64,000 nt of DNA, from positions 21,883,198 through 21,947,197 of the forward strand of contig NC_056003.1 in NCBI RefSeq assembly GCF_018446385.1, read 5' to 3'. Numbering within the stretch: position 1 is the stretch's first letter; every line of letters begins with the position of its first letter. The position numbers were made by a program, and so were the translations under genes. This document shows, piece after piece, positions 1-10,269 of the stretch. Below the pieces are notes generated by a model. That model searched no databases and was not told the origin of the DNA. It worked only from the letters and a program-made list of their open reading frames with translations. Origin of the DNA: Zingiber officinale (taxonomy: Eukaryota > Streptophyta > Magnoliopsida > Zingiberales > Zingiberaceae).

Positions 1-62
1 CTGAAGTCTTCTCCAAAGAAAAGTGGGGGGCGAACGGTGCTGAAACCTTCTTGTTGGGCCAT
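1..62 (-). CDS. SIRE-like retrotransposon gag, N-terminal fragment (runs off window)
   Basis: Read on the minus strand, an ATG at 62-60 opens a frame of about 20 codons to the window edge. It begins MAQQEGF and contains RPPLFFGEDF, the kind of gag start seen in SIRE-type Ty1/copia elements, where a short leader precedes a PPLF motif. It lies about 240 bp inside the primer binding site at 305-316, the expected distance for this family. The rest of the element lies to the left of the window, so integrity cannot be judged. Confidence 0.55.
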   Translation of the reverse strand, partial: MAQQEGFSTVRPPLFFGEDF

Positions 63-304
63 TAGCGATATGCAACAACAAAAAAAATAGAAATATCCCA
101 AGACTAGGTCTTGGATTAGCAGTGCGGGAAATAAAGTTAAGAATTTGCGAACTCGAGTGGTGTTGCACCAGTCTCGAGCAAAAATCGAATCGAAAAATTA
201 ATTAGAATATAGCTATTAAGTTAATTCTAATTGACTACGTAAAACTGAAAATACCACGTAAAAAAATTGCATGATTGGTGGTTGCACCAGATCAACGCGA
301 CCCC
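63..304 (-). other. Untranslated leader of the SIRE-like element
   Basis: This AT-rich stretch lies between the primer binding site and the gag start on the minus strand. No open frame or other feature was seen in it. Confidence 0.5.
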
Positions 305-316
305 GCTCTGATATCA
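305..316 (-). promoter_or_regulatory. Primer binding site (initiator Met tRNA type)
   Basis: The plus strand reads GCTCTGATATCA, the reverse complement of a TGRTATCAGAGC primer binding site, two bases from the LTR edge at 319. This fixes the orientation (minus) and marks the adjacent LTR as the 5' LTR. Confidence 0.8.
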
Positions 317-318
317 AT

Positions 319-1707
319 TGTTGGATCGAAAGCGCTAGGGGGGGTGAATAGCGCTCGTGGCTATTTCGTTCGTTTCGGAATCATAAAAAAATCGAGTAAA
401 TAAACGCAGCGGAAAAATAAAAGAGCACACGCTAACACAAGTTGGTTACTTGGTTCGGAGCCTGTGGCGACTCTTACTCCAAGACCCGCGATCGTTGATC
501 GCTTCCAGTGGGTAACAACTATAAGTTCGAAAGTTGTTATTACAAACTAAGTACAATGTAAAAGCAGTAAACAAACTTTATACCGACAACGTAATACTAA
601 AAGTTGAAGCTCCGGGTCGTTGAGATCTCGTTGCAACACTTCGGGATCGTCTCGTAAGCAGCTTGTAGCAGAAAGATCGCTTGGAAGAAGTTGTTCTGAG
701 CTACTGTTCGAAGTCCCCTTATAAACAGTGCTGGAGGCGCTCCAAGGTTGTCCGAGGCGCCTCCAACGAGCCGATTCAGCCGTGTAGATCAGCGTAGACT
801 CCTTCTGCGCTTATCCTCCTCGAGGCGCCTTAAGGCCAGTCCAAGGCGCCTTGAACCCCAGCTCCAAGGCGCCTTCAAGTCCATATAGGGTGCTCCAGCG
901 ATTCTGGACAGCTAGCTTCGGCTAGCACCCGAGGCGCCTCCAAGCCCCATGGAGGCGCCTCGGACACTGTTCATCCGAGGTCTAATTTGCTCCTTTGTTC
1001 CTGCAAATTGTGTTAGTCCCAAACACAAACCCTGCAAAACAAAGTTAACACAAAAATAATATGATAGATAAACTTGACAGTCGTCGGACTGTCCGGGTCT
1101 GACTTCGGATTTCCAACCGAAAACCCTAGGTCGACCCGACGCCTACTGTTCCCTCTACGGGGAACGCGTCCTCACCTACTCCACTCAGGAGATTTACCTG
1201 TTGTCAGTGCGATCCTCCAAATCGATTGGACTTTTGCTCAGCGTTCGAAACTTCCGGACTTTCTGCTGGACTTCCGCTTCCCGGCTAGTCCAGTATTTCA
1301 CCTGGTTCGCGACACCAGGACTTTCCACCTAGTGTTAGGTACCCCCCTAGGACTTTTGCCTGAAGCTCTCGACCCGCCAAGACTTTCCTCATAGGGTTGC
1401 CACTCCCTATGACCTAAGGTTACCACCCCCTAGGGTTTTCCACCTGCCTAACCATAGCTAGGACTTTCCTGAAACACTCAATTAAGTATGTTAGATCACA
1501 AGACAACTTAACTTTGAATTCCTTTGCCATTATCAAAACAACGGTCGATCGTCGGATGCTTCCCGCACCAACACTTCTTGCTAGCTGTGTCTTTCGCTCG
1601 ACTTCTTGTGCTCCTAAGTTCCTGCACACTTAGACACAGGGGTTAAAAATCAACAGGACCTAACCTGACTTTATTGATCACATCAAAACTACCTTGGGGT
1701 ACTAACA
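319..1707 (-). repeat. 5' LTR of a minus-strand SIRE-like Ty1/copia element
   Basis: On the minus strand the LTR starts TGTTAGTACC at 1707 and ends CGATCCAACA at 319, giving TG..CA ends and 1389 bp. Its first 120 bp closely resemble the start of the LTR at 17237, including the block around TAAGTGTGCAGGA, so both belong to the SIRE-like group. The U3 part (about 730-960) holds GGCGCC palindromes at 736, 756, 824, 845, 868, 933 and 954. A TATA-like TTTATAA follows at about 720. The partner LTR lies outside the window, so the flanking TSD (probably TCTAA at 1708-1712) cannot be tested. Confidence 0.85.
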
Positions 1708-4367
1708 TCTAATACCTTCCTCTCGAATCAAACCACCAGAGGTGTAGGAGTGGTAGTCATCGGCTCTTCTTCAGCCACAAATGAGTGCCGCTGTGCAGTG
1801 TGTTGCCTCTTCCGTGCCCTAGATCATCAACTTCCTCTTGCTCTTCACTCTTCAGTAGCCGGATTTACTTGCCTTGGCTTCTCTCTTTTGCATTGACCAT
1901 TAGATTTCTCTGCCTGCCAACGTGTAATCGATCCAGCACGCCCCTGCCTTTAACATAGCCACAGTCGCCGTCGTAAGGGTTGAGTTGATGGTCTCCCCTT
2001 AGCGCACCACCGGTGCCACCACGGCTGTCCAATCATTGCCCTAGCTTGGATCAGTGTCACCTTGCCCTATTCCTCTCTATCATTGTCCAATCATTAGGTC
2101 GCCAGAAGACCTGGTAATGGAGAGTATTATGCCAGTATTAGATGGAGGTAAGACATGTTTAGAATTGGATTAGCAGAGATCAGTTTTGCATTCTTGATAT
2201 TAGGATGTGGTGATTTGATGCTTGGTTGGTCTTTGTAGCTTCGGCCAGTACTGGTCATCAGTAATCCACAGTTCCGTCCATCCTGTTTTGGCATGAGCCT
2301 CTTCGGTCATGAGCTACCAGAAACCCACTTGAGATTGGGTAAGTGTTAGTTTATAAGTTACTGAAGTCAAGCTTGATTTGGATTACAAGGCTAATTAATG
2401 GATTCATTGTTTGGATTGTTAGGTTTGCAAGAGAAGGAAGTAAAGGATAGTTGTAGATTGCCACTTTTGGTTGTAATCCACTTTTAGTGCCACCTTGTTG
2501 CCAAATTTAGGGTAAGCCATGTTGAGATTTGATTTTATTTTTGCATTAGATTCGCTAATTACTTGATGATGATTAATAGATAGAGTTGGTGAGCATGTGG
2601 ATAATCCATTATTAATTGGATAAGTTGGATTGTTAGTTCATGTCTTTCTTGGATTAAATTGAAGCATATGAAGGAAGAGTTTGGATCAGTTTAGATTGAT
2701 TAATAGTTGAAACATTCATTATAGATCCTTAGTTTTGTCTCATATCCTGTATTTATAGGATTCAAGTTGGATGTGATCTTTTGGGCTTGTTGAAGATGGT
2801 TGACACGATCTACGTAAAAAGGCGGGTACTTCTTACCTTGATTCTTTAGTACTTTGACCTTAGTGCATGAGCTAGATATTCGGATAGTTGCTGTATTTAT
2901 CTTGACTTCACTCATATTTTTCCTGTGGTTGATACTTATCCACATGATCTTTGAGCTGATCGGATCCGTATCTATATAGTCTCTCATTATCATCTATGAT
3001 ATTTAGTAGATACTAGATACCATATTTACTTGCTTTGATTGCTGTTTATTCACATGCCTTAATGAGCATGCTGGCTTACTGTAGCATACTTGATTTTTGT
3101 TTACATAGATATGATGACTGTTGCATCTTGTGCATCATATCATTGCATGCATACTGATGACCATTGTCTCTCTTGTGGTGTGAAAGAGTCGTTAGTCAGT
3201 TTTAGCGTCGCACACTCGGCCACTCATGGGTAGTGGTAGCTGGAGGAGATGCAGCTTGTCCTATAGTGCTCCCACTCGGCCACTCATGGGTAGTGGTAGC
3301 TAGAGATGCGAGCAACAGGGATCCCATTTCTATGTAGCTAGTTAGCTACTCAACACATGTCCACTCGGCCACTCGAGAGTAGTGGTAGCTTGAGTGTGTA
3401 CAGTCGTCATTGTCCCAGCATCTCGACCATACAGGGGTCATGGTGCAGAGAGATGAGTGGGAGTGACCATCCGTGCATACACTGTTATTATTATACCTGC
3501 TGATGTTGTTGATTGCTTACTTATGTTGTTGTTTTATTATATCCATGTGATATGCTTACATATGTTGAGTTATATACTTGTTGTATGTGCTTAGACACTG
3601 GCTTACTTATTGGTAGTATCTATATACCTCACATGTTATCCTTGTAGTTATGAGCAGTACTATTGTAGTTCCTTACTACTCCTGACTTACTATTACTAAC
3701 TTGGTATATGAATTCAGGTATAGGCATTTATTATGATACCTCTGTAGTTTATGATATTTTTCCCTATGAGACTGTATACCTTTGGTTCTCTAGATTTATA
3801 TATTATGCTCATGCAGTATCTGTCTATTACCCGTTGAATCCTAGCACTCACCACCCCATGAACTAGTTTTCTTTCGTCAGGTAGCAGGTAAAGGATTTAT
3901 GGAGTCGCTTGGAGATCTTGTCTGTCAGTTCCTTGTCACATCGAGTGACTTCTTCTATTATTGCTTCCATTCGCATTATTGGCTTTAGGCTAGTTCATGT
4001 ATATGGATCTTTTATATGAAGTTTAGCTTTGTGGTTTCTTGTATTTGTTTTGATGTTGTTGTCGTGTCAAGCCAGGCCGGCTCACAGTTAGTTATAGTGT
4101 GGTTTTGCACTCGTTATTTTGTGGCTTCTGTTGTGTTTTACTATAGTCATGTGGGATGCTTACTATACAATTGTGTGGTTATGTTCTTTTTGTTCCAACC
4201 ATGTGGGTTGTGTATATAACTGCGTGGTTGTGTTTTATATCCAACTGTGTGGGTTGTTGATGGCTTGTGAGTAGCCTTGTGGCATTATATACTAGTTTCA
4301 TTTGTCATTGTTATAGGGAAGGTGTTATTCAATTTTTGTCAGTTAACCTTACCCATGGGGTGTGACA
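1708..4367 (+). repeat. Ty3/gypsy (Tekay/Del-like) 5' LTR, left end cut
   Basis: The stretch ends in GGGGTGTGACA followed within a few bases by a decayed primer site (TATCAGAGTCATA), the usual LTR/PBS junction of Tekay/Del chromoviruses. The block near 3840-3910 (a CACTCACC-like motif, then a purine-rich splice-like block) is also typical of these LTRs. The left TG end was not located; the SIRE-like element at 319-1707 probably inserted into or beside it. No gene was found in it; short open frames at 2700-2993 and 4016-4219 show no recognisable domain. Confidence 0.55.
3213..3390 (+). repeat. Three spaced copies of a hairpin-forming motif
   Basis: The motif CACTCGGCCACTCATGGGTA plus GTGGTAGCT occurs at about 3213, 3270 and 3361, the third copy diverged. 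Inside it CCACTC and GAGTGG/GGTAGTGG can pair. It lies within the gypsy LTR. Confidence 0.7.
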
Positions 4368-5896
4368 ATTTATTAGTATCAGAGTCATAGGTTTACAAGG
4401 CCTATTTTTCTGTATTTTGGATTTCATGATTTGATTTCTCGATGTGACTTTTCGAGTTTTGAGACCAAGTAGTGATAGGACATTTCCAAGCTACAGGAGG
4501 TATGTTTGTATACTATTATCATACACTTCTGTTGATACTTGTCTAGTTATTGATACCATGTATGACATGTGTGGTCATCCACCTTTTAGGTCCATCAAAC
4601 CCTATTAGAGATCAGGGATTACATTCTCAGGGGATTTCTTCTACCATACCACCAGTGTTACTAGTTTCTACTATTACTAGTTGGGCAAGAGTTATTGTCA
4701 CATATAAACCCTTGCTATTATTAGCTGGGTAGTGGATAGTATCTTCATACTCATGTTGGCCCAGTCAGTAGAGTATCGATTTTCTCGTATTTTGTCAATA
4801 GAGTATGTATTTATTCTTGATCGATTTACTCTTATTAGCTCGGTTGGTAGAGCACCGATTTACACTAGTTGACTTGGTCGGTAAAGGACCGATTTATTTT
4901 TGTTGGTTTGATCAGTAGGGAACTGTTTTACTTTATTTGATAGAGATTCTGACCTTTGGATTACTTGTACTTGATTGGATAACCTAGAAGGTATGTTTTA
5001 GTACATGACTTGTACCGACATAGAAAGGATTGAATTAGTCATATACTATTGTCGGCTTGACCAGTTTTAGAGGATCGATATATCCTATTCTATGGAGACT
5101 TTAATCATAGATTGTATGTATCTAATTGGATAACTTAGAAGATACATTTGGATAGATGCCCCCACTAATGTAAAAAAGTGTAGAGCTAGTAGCTTAATTC
5201 TTACGAGATACAACCATTATAGGATGCATAAATTAGAGAGTACATTCAGATATATGATTTGTACTGACGCGGAAAAGATGAAGGTTGTTGTTTATCCTTT
5301 ACATGACCAAGTACCACGTGAAGGAAAATGCAGAAGATGACTTTTGGGAACAGAGCATCTCTTGTTGACAATTCTGAGATGCTTTAGAGAGATAGTATTT
5401 CTTTACCTCCTTTTGTATAGCTTGTCAGGAGTTCTTGAACCGGAAAAGGAGGAATCGTGGTATAATAGTTTATAAGCAATGGTTAGTCAACTCACCTAAT
5501 GTTGTTCCATGGGAGATCTTGACTCATGGACCGATCAAATATGGGTAGATACCCTCAGTGGTACATATAGATATATAACCCGTAATAATGCGGAGAATGT
5601 GGTGATAGTTGAATAACACCTAGTTTCAAATGATGATCTTCAAGTAGTAAAGCGATGATTTAGCTATTTGTTGATAGTGCTTCTCTACTCTTGTGTGCAT
5701 TGCTTGTCACTAGAGGTTACTGAACCTCAGGTGGAGCAATCGTAGTATGATGTGTTGGAAGACAATAGTTAGTCAACTCAACTAACATTGTCTCCATAAG
5801 TAGTTCAAGATCTTGACCACATGATCATTTACTAAAAGTATTGAAGTCTAGATGTTAGATCAGGGTATTCAACATTTTATTGACATTTGTCGGGAG

Positions 5897-6479
5897 TAGG
5901 GATGTAAATGAACCAAATGGTTCGCGAGCTATTCGGAGCTCGATTCGGTAAAAAGCTCGTTCGTGTTCGTTCATTTATCTTATCGAGCTGAGCTCGAGCT
6001 CGATTTCGAGCTCGATAGTTTTATCGAGCCGAGCTCGAGCTTAAGGATATTCATCTCGTGAACTCGCGAACATGTTCGTTTATAGGCTCGCGAGCCAAAA
6101 AAATGAGCCTTAAAACAAGTCTTAAACCGGGCCAAAAAACGAGCTCTAAAATGAGTCAAACAAAAAAGAGCTCTAAAACGAGTCTTAAAATGAATTTTAA
6201 AATGAGCCAAAAAAATGAGCTCTAAAATGAGCCAAAAACGAGTTCTAAACAAGCCCGAAAACAAGCCCGAGCTCGCTTAACGAGTTAGGCTCTATAACTT
6301 TGACAATCGAGCTAATAACGAGCCGAGCTCGAACTGTTCGCGAGCTTGATAATTCTAAAATGAGCCGAGCTCGAGCCTTGTGATAAAAGCTCGATTCGAG
6401 CTCGAGCCCGAATATAACTTAAACGAGCCGAGATCGAGCCTAATACTATTCGGCTCGATTCGGCTTGTTTACATCCCTA
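5897..6479. mobile_element. hAT-type non-autonomous element with 8-bp target duplication
   Basis: Ends are inverted: TAGGGATGTAAATGAACC at the left and TTTACATCCCTA at the right. The flanks GTCGGGAG (5889-5896) and GTTGGGAG (6480-6487) form an 8-bp target duplication with one mismatch, the size hAT elements make. The 583-bp interior is built from GAGCTCGAGC-like and AAAATGAGCC motifs and has no transposase frame; the open frame 5980-6264 is low-complexity. Confidence 0.8.
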
Positions 6480-6879
6480 GTTGGGAGACATTTATGAGTA
6501 CAATTTTGAGAGTTATGGTGATATCCTCTTAATGGATAAACTCTCAATTAAGAGGATAAGTGACCCTTTAGGTTTTCGATTATTATTTCCTTATTGTGGA
6601 TATTAGAGTACCCAATATGATTTGAATTGGTCACTGGGAAGTTATTAGGTTTGATTGATGTTGAGGATGATTTGAGATTGGTGGATATTGTGAGATTAGA
6701 TGTTGTGATGGGTTATTTTCTGCGGATTTATTAGTGGATATTTGACTTGATAGACTATTATTTGATATTTGTTGTTGGTAGTGATATAGAGAGTAGCAGG
6801 TCTATGATATTTATGAATTTGGTAATTTATGGTCAGTGATCAGATTACAGACTTGTTGCCAGTGATCTTACAGTTTGAG

Positions 6880-7295
6880 TGTGCCTGATGTACAAATATT
6901 ATGAGTCCTTGGTATTGTCATTTAGGCTTACCCGTACCCTAGATGTTTTCGTGGACTTGATGAATTTGGTATCCCTAGAGAATTTGGATTAGTTGTAATT
7001 GTCTTCATTGACAATATTATGATATATTCCTAATCTGAGGTGGATCACGAACAATATCCTCACATACTTTAGAGATGTTTTGACAGAACATCTCCATGCG
7101 AAGTTTAGTAAATGCACATGTTGGGCTATCTTCTATGGGATTTCTAGGGACACATTGTCTCTAGTAGGGGCATATAAGTAGATCTATAGAAGATAGAGGT
7201 TGTTACCAGTTGAAGTAGCTGAAGTCTATACAAGAGACTTGCAACTTCCTTGGTCTAGCTAGATTTTACCGGAGATTGTTAAAGGTTCTCCAACA
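6880..7295 (+). pseudogene. Ty3/gypsy reverse transcriptase remnant
   Basis: Translation in shifting frames gives successive gypsy RT pieces: an FVIVFIDNI block (active-site region, about 6990-7020), then a VDHEQ block, a FLGHIVSSRG-like block (about 7125-7165) and a thumb/RNase H boundary block up to 7290. Several stops and frameshifts separate them and no start is present. The second active-site Asp appears as Asn in this copy. The 3' part is cut off at 7302 by the insertion of the next LTR. Confidence 0.7.
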
Positions 7296-7302
7296 TTGTT
7301 AT

Positions 7303-9068
7303 TGTTGGGATGTATACTATAAGCCTAGCTTTTGTATGAATATCTGTTTTGAAATATTTTGAAATGAGAATCACTCTGGTCAAATGTCTGCATTTTATAT
7401 TTATATATATGTCAATGCAGTACTTGTCCATTTAATTTATATTGTAGATAACATGATGTGTGGTGCCACATAGAAGATCATGTTATTTGTCCTTTTAAAT
7501 TATAAATAGTAGCTCACAACCAAGATGGATTGGGATAAACCATTGTAACGGTTGTAATGTAATTTGGTATTAATTTGTCTTGACTATAAAATTACACTAG
7601 TACACTATGTGTGTATTGAGCAGGATCATTTGAGGTTGTTCGATTTATACTGACTACATAAAAGAACAGAACCTCTGTTAATATGGATGTGCGTCCTCTT
7701 AATCCTGATATAATAACAAGCATGTATACTTAGTATTTATTTCTTTAACTTATCAATGGGTGAGATTTATTCGTTAAATCAATAGGCCCGATGAGTTGGG
7801 AGATAGTATTATTTATATGGTGTGTTGTTGATTATAGAAGGAATCTGTGTCCTAATTATTTAGGCTGATGATATCCTCTTGAGGAGTTCATAAGGATTAT
7901 CATGTAAACCCTGCAGGTGGACTTTGCCTGGCATGATAATAAAGTTGAGTGGTACTACTCTTGGAATCATATGTTAATTAATTGAGTTATCAGTAACTCA
8001 TTTAATTAACGGATATATGATATCTTAAACACAGGGAGATTAATGCACTCATGATAAGAAGGAGCTCATATTGTAATATGGGATTGGTGCGGTAGTTCAA
8101 TAATAACCCTTTAGTGGTATGGGTTATTATTGATGGACTTGGGTTGGGTGTTCGGGCCGAACACAGGAAACCCAAGCCCATCAGGAGGCCTAAACCAATT
8201 CCTCCTCTAGGTCCCTGTTGTAACCTCTATATAAAGCCTCGCATCCACCCATCCATAACTTGGTTTAGTTTAACTTGGTTTTGTTTAACTTGGCTTGGTT
8301 TAACTTGATTATAGAAAGGGAGATTTTTTCTAAACATAATTCTGTTATTTTTCTTTCTTTGTAACCGACAGCAAACCTATAAAAAGGAGTAGGTGGTGGC
8401 CCCTAAAACCTAATTTTTCTCTCTTCTCCTCCTTGTGGCCAGTGCCCATCCCTTTCCTCCTCACCTAAGGTTGGCGCCCCTCCCCTCCTCTTTGCTTAGG
8501 GTCGGCGCCCCTCCCCTTCTCCCTTGCTAAGAGCCGGCAGCCCCTCTCCTTGCTAGGGCCGGCGACCTCCTTCTTGCTAAGGTCAGCGGCCTCCTTCTTG
8601 CTAAGGCCGGCGTCCCCCTCTTCTACTCCTTGGTGGGTGGCGGCTTGGAGAAGAGGAAGAAGAAGAGAAGGTGCCCCATCCTAAGAGCTCCTTTTGTAGC
8701 CGACGGTTTGGAAATCGAGAAGAGAAGGAGGGTGGTGTTGTCTTGGTAGATCGTCGCCCACATGACATCCAAGAAAAGGAGAGGAATACGACAGAAGATC
8801 AAGAAGTCTTTAGTTACAAAGAAAAGGTACAACTAATTCTTTAATTCCACTGCGTAATTAGTTAGTTTTCTTTGTATCGTATTTAGAATACCAATACAAG
8901 AGACCAGCGATCTTATACTTCGATCAAGGTGTGCTTTGATCCGTCAAGAACTTGCTTGATTAATCAAACACATGTCTGATTGAACATGCGGGTTGCTAGA
9001 AAAAGTTCTGTACTTGTACAATATTTGTACAGGGAAATTTAAACAGAACGAAATTCCAGCGCCCATCA
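7303..9068 (+). repeat. 5' LTR of a truncated Tork/Angela-like Ty1/copia element
   Basis: It starts TGTTGGGATGTATACT and ends GCGCCCATCA, directly before a primer binding site (TGGTATCAGAGC, 9071-9082); length 1766 bp. A TATA box lies at about 8228. Its opening and the block near 8740-8780 match the LTRs at 10270 and 22111, so it is a related family. No 3' LTR partner exists in the window. Confidence 0.85.
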
Positions 9069-9070
9069 AG

Positions 9071-9082
9071 TGGTATCAGAGC
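9071..9082 (+). promoter_or_regulatory. Primer binding site
   Basis: TGGTATCAGAGC, complementary to the 3' end of initiator Met tRNA, two bases after the LTR end. Confidence 0.9.
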
Positions 9083-9797
9083 AAGTTTTTTGGTTCTGTG
9101 TGATTGGTTTTCGGTTAAATTGCATTGATCATATATAAGTTTAGGCCGGATAATAGTAGGATGTGTAAGAAAGATTAACTATGTGGTTGTAGGCGTCCTA
9201 AGTCCAACTATTATGGCTTTCATGTTTGTGTGTGATTTGAACTCTCGGGCATGTCGAGGTTGTTGTGTGTGCATGTTAAAATTCCTCAATTTAAATAACT
9301 AAGTAGGAGAGCGATTATTTAAATTCCACGGTCTCCATTACTAGTTTGTAAGTGATGCATTCAAACTTGCGCGTTGGCTTTAAGTGCCTTCCTCCATATC
9401 GAATGAGTTTGTTTGCGGATCACTAGATCAAACTTCCTCTATGGATGATTATAGGAAATTATTTAGGTTTATGTGATCTTCTCCATCTGAAGGGGCACAA
9501 TCCTAATTAATAGTATCCTCCCCATTGGAGTCACTACTATTATTTGTGTGACCGAAGATGAACCAACTATTAATTTTATTTGTCATAAAGTTAGGTTGAC
9601 AAGATAATAAAATTAATGGGTAAAACCTCCTCTTACAAATATTTGAATTAGTATACGTCCACACTATTGTGGCATACTAAATTCACGATGTTTTGAGGTA
9701 TTGGTGAATTTAAATAATATTGTTTGAGGAATCAATATTAATTTAATTTCTAAAGTTTTGACCAAATATTTTATTTTGTGATTCTCAGGATTTCAAA
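9083..9797 (+). other. Untranslated leader of the truncated Tork/Angela-like element
   Basis: Non-coding, colinear with the leader of the complete element at 12914-14006, except that about 350 bp present there are missing here between two GTGTGCATG-like words. Confidence 0.6.
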
Positions 9798-10010
9798 ATG
9801 GCTTTCAATCCTCTTGCTGTTATTTTAAAAGAAAACAAACTTACTGGTCCAAATTATATTGATTGGAAACGAAACTTGGACATTGTCTTAATTGCTAAAG
9901 AATACAAGTTTGTACTTCTTAAGGTCTGTCCTAGCGTGCCTAATAAGGATTCTAGTGAAGAGGAGATAGAGAGACATACGAAATGGGTCAAGGCAAATGA
10001 GATGGGTTAA
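9798..10010 (+). pseudogene. Tork/Angela-like gag, first 70 codons
   Basis: The frame starts MAFNPLAVILKENKLTGPNY and continues through DWKRN, the conserved gag N-terminus of Tork/Angela elements, up to KWVKANEM. Right after this, at about 10007, the match to the complete element's gag at 14219 stops and unrelated SIRE-like sequence follows. Usual gag length is several hundred residues, so this is a stub left by recombination or deletion. Confidence 0.85.
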
Positions 10011-10269
10011 TGTAGATCATAACTCTTGGAGACCTATTCATGCTAAATTTAGTAATGGTAGACCTAAGGAGAACCTAGGCAAAATCCCAAGAAAGGGAGA
10101 CATATGCCTAGAAAGATAGGTAGGTCTAAGAATGTCCAATGTGGATAAGTCAATTCTAGGGTGAGGAACCTAGAAAAGAAAAATCAAGTTTTGAAGGCAA
10201 AGCTTGATAGTTTAGAGAAAACCCTAGCAAGATTCATGGTTGGATCTAGAGGGTTAGATATGATGTTGG
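10011..10269 (+). pseudogene. SIRE-like gag, C-terminal fragment (left part)
   Basis: Across frames this reads as a lysine-rich linker and then a heptad-rich piece with LEKKNQVLKAKLDSLEKTLA, followed by LDMML at the break. The protein continues after the inserted element at 24589 with GSQRPNNDR. This LGSQR region is typical of SIRE-type gag C-termini. Several stops are present. The 5-bp word GTTGG at 10265-10269 is the target duplication of the inserted element. Confidence 0.7.

Larger units (their letters stand above)
4368..7302 (+). mobile_element. Decayed internal region of the Ty3/gypsy element
   Basis: This follows the LTR/PBS junction at 4367 and ends abruptly at the LTR starting at 7303. 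It is AT-rich and full of stops. Only the reverse transcriptase part (about 6880-7290) is still recognisable. Gag and protease cannot be identified by reading, and the 5897-6479 element interrupts it. Confidence 0.6.

Noticed and set aside
4841..4860. tRNA-like words (GGTAGAGCACCGATTT)
   Set aside because: No cloverleaf could be drawn from the flanks; it is part of a loosely repeated motif in the decayed gypsy interior.
5980..6264. 94-codon minus-strand frame rich in Phe/Arg/His
   Set aside because: Translation of the AAAATGAGCC repeats of the hAT-type element.
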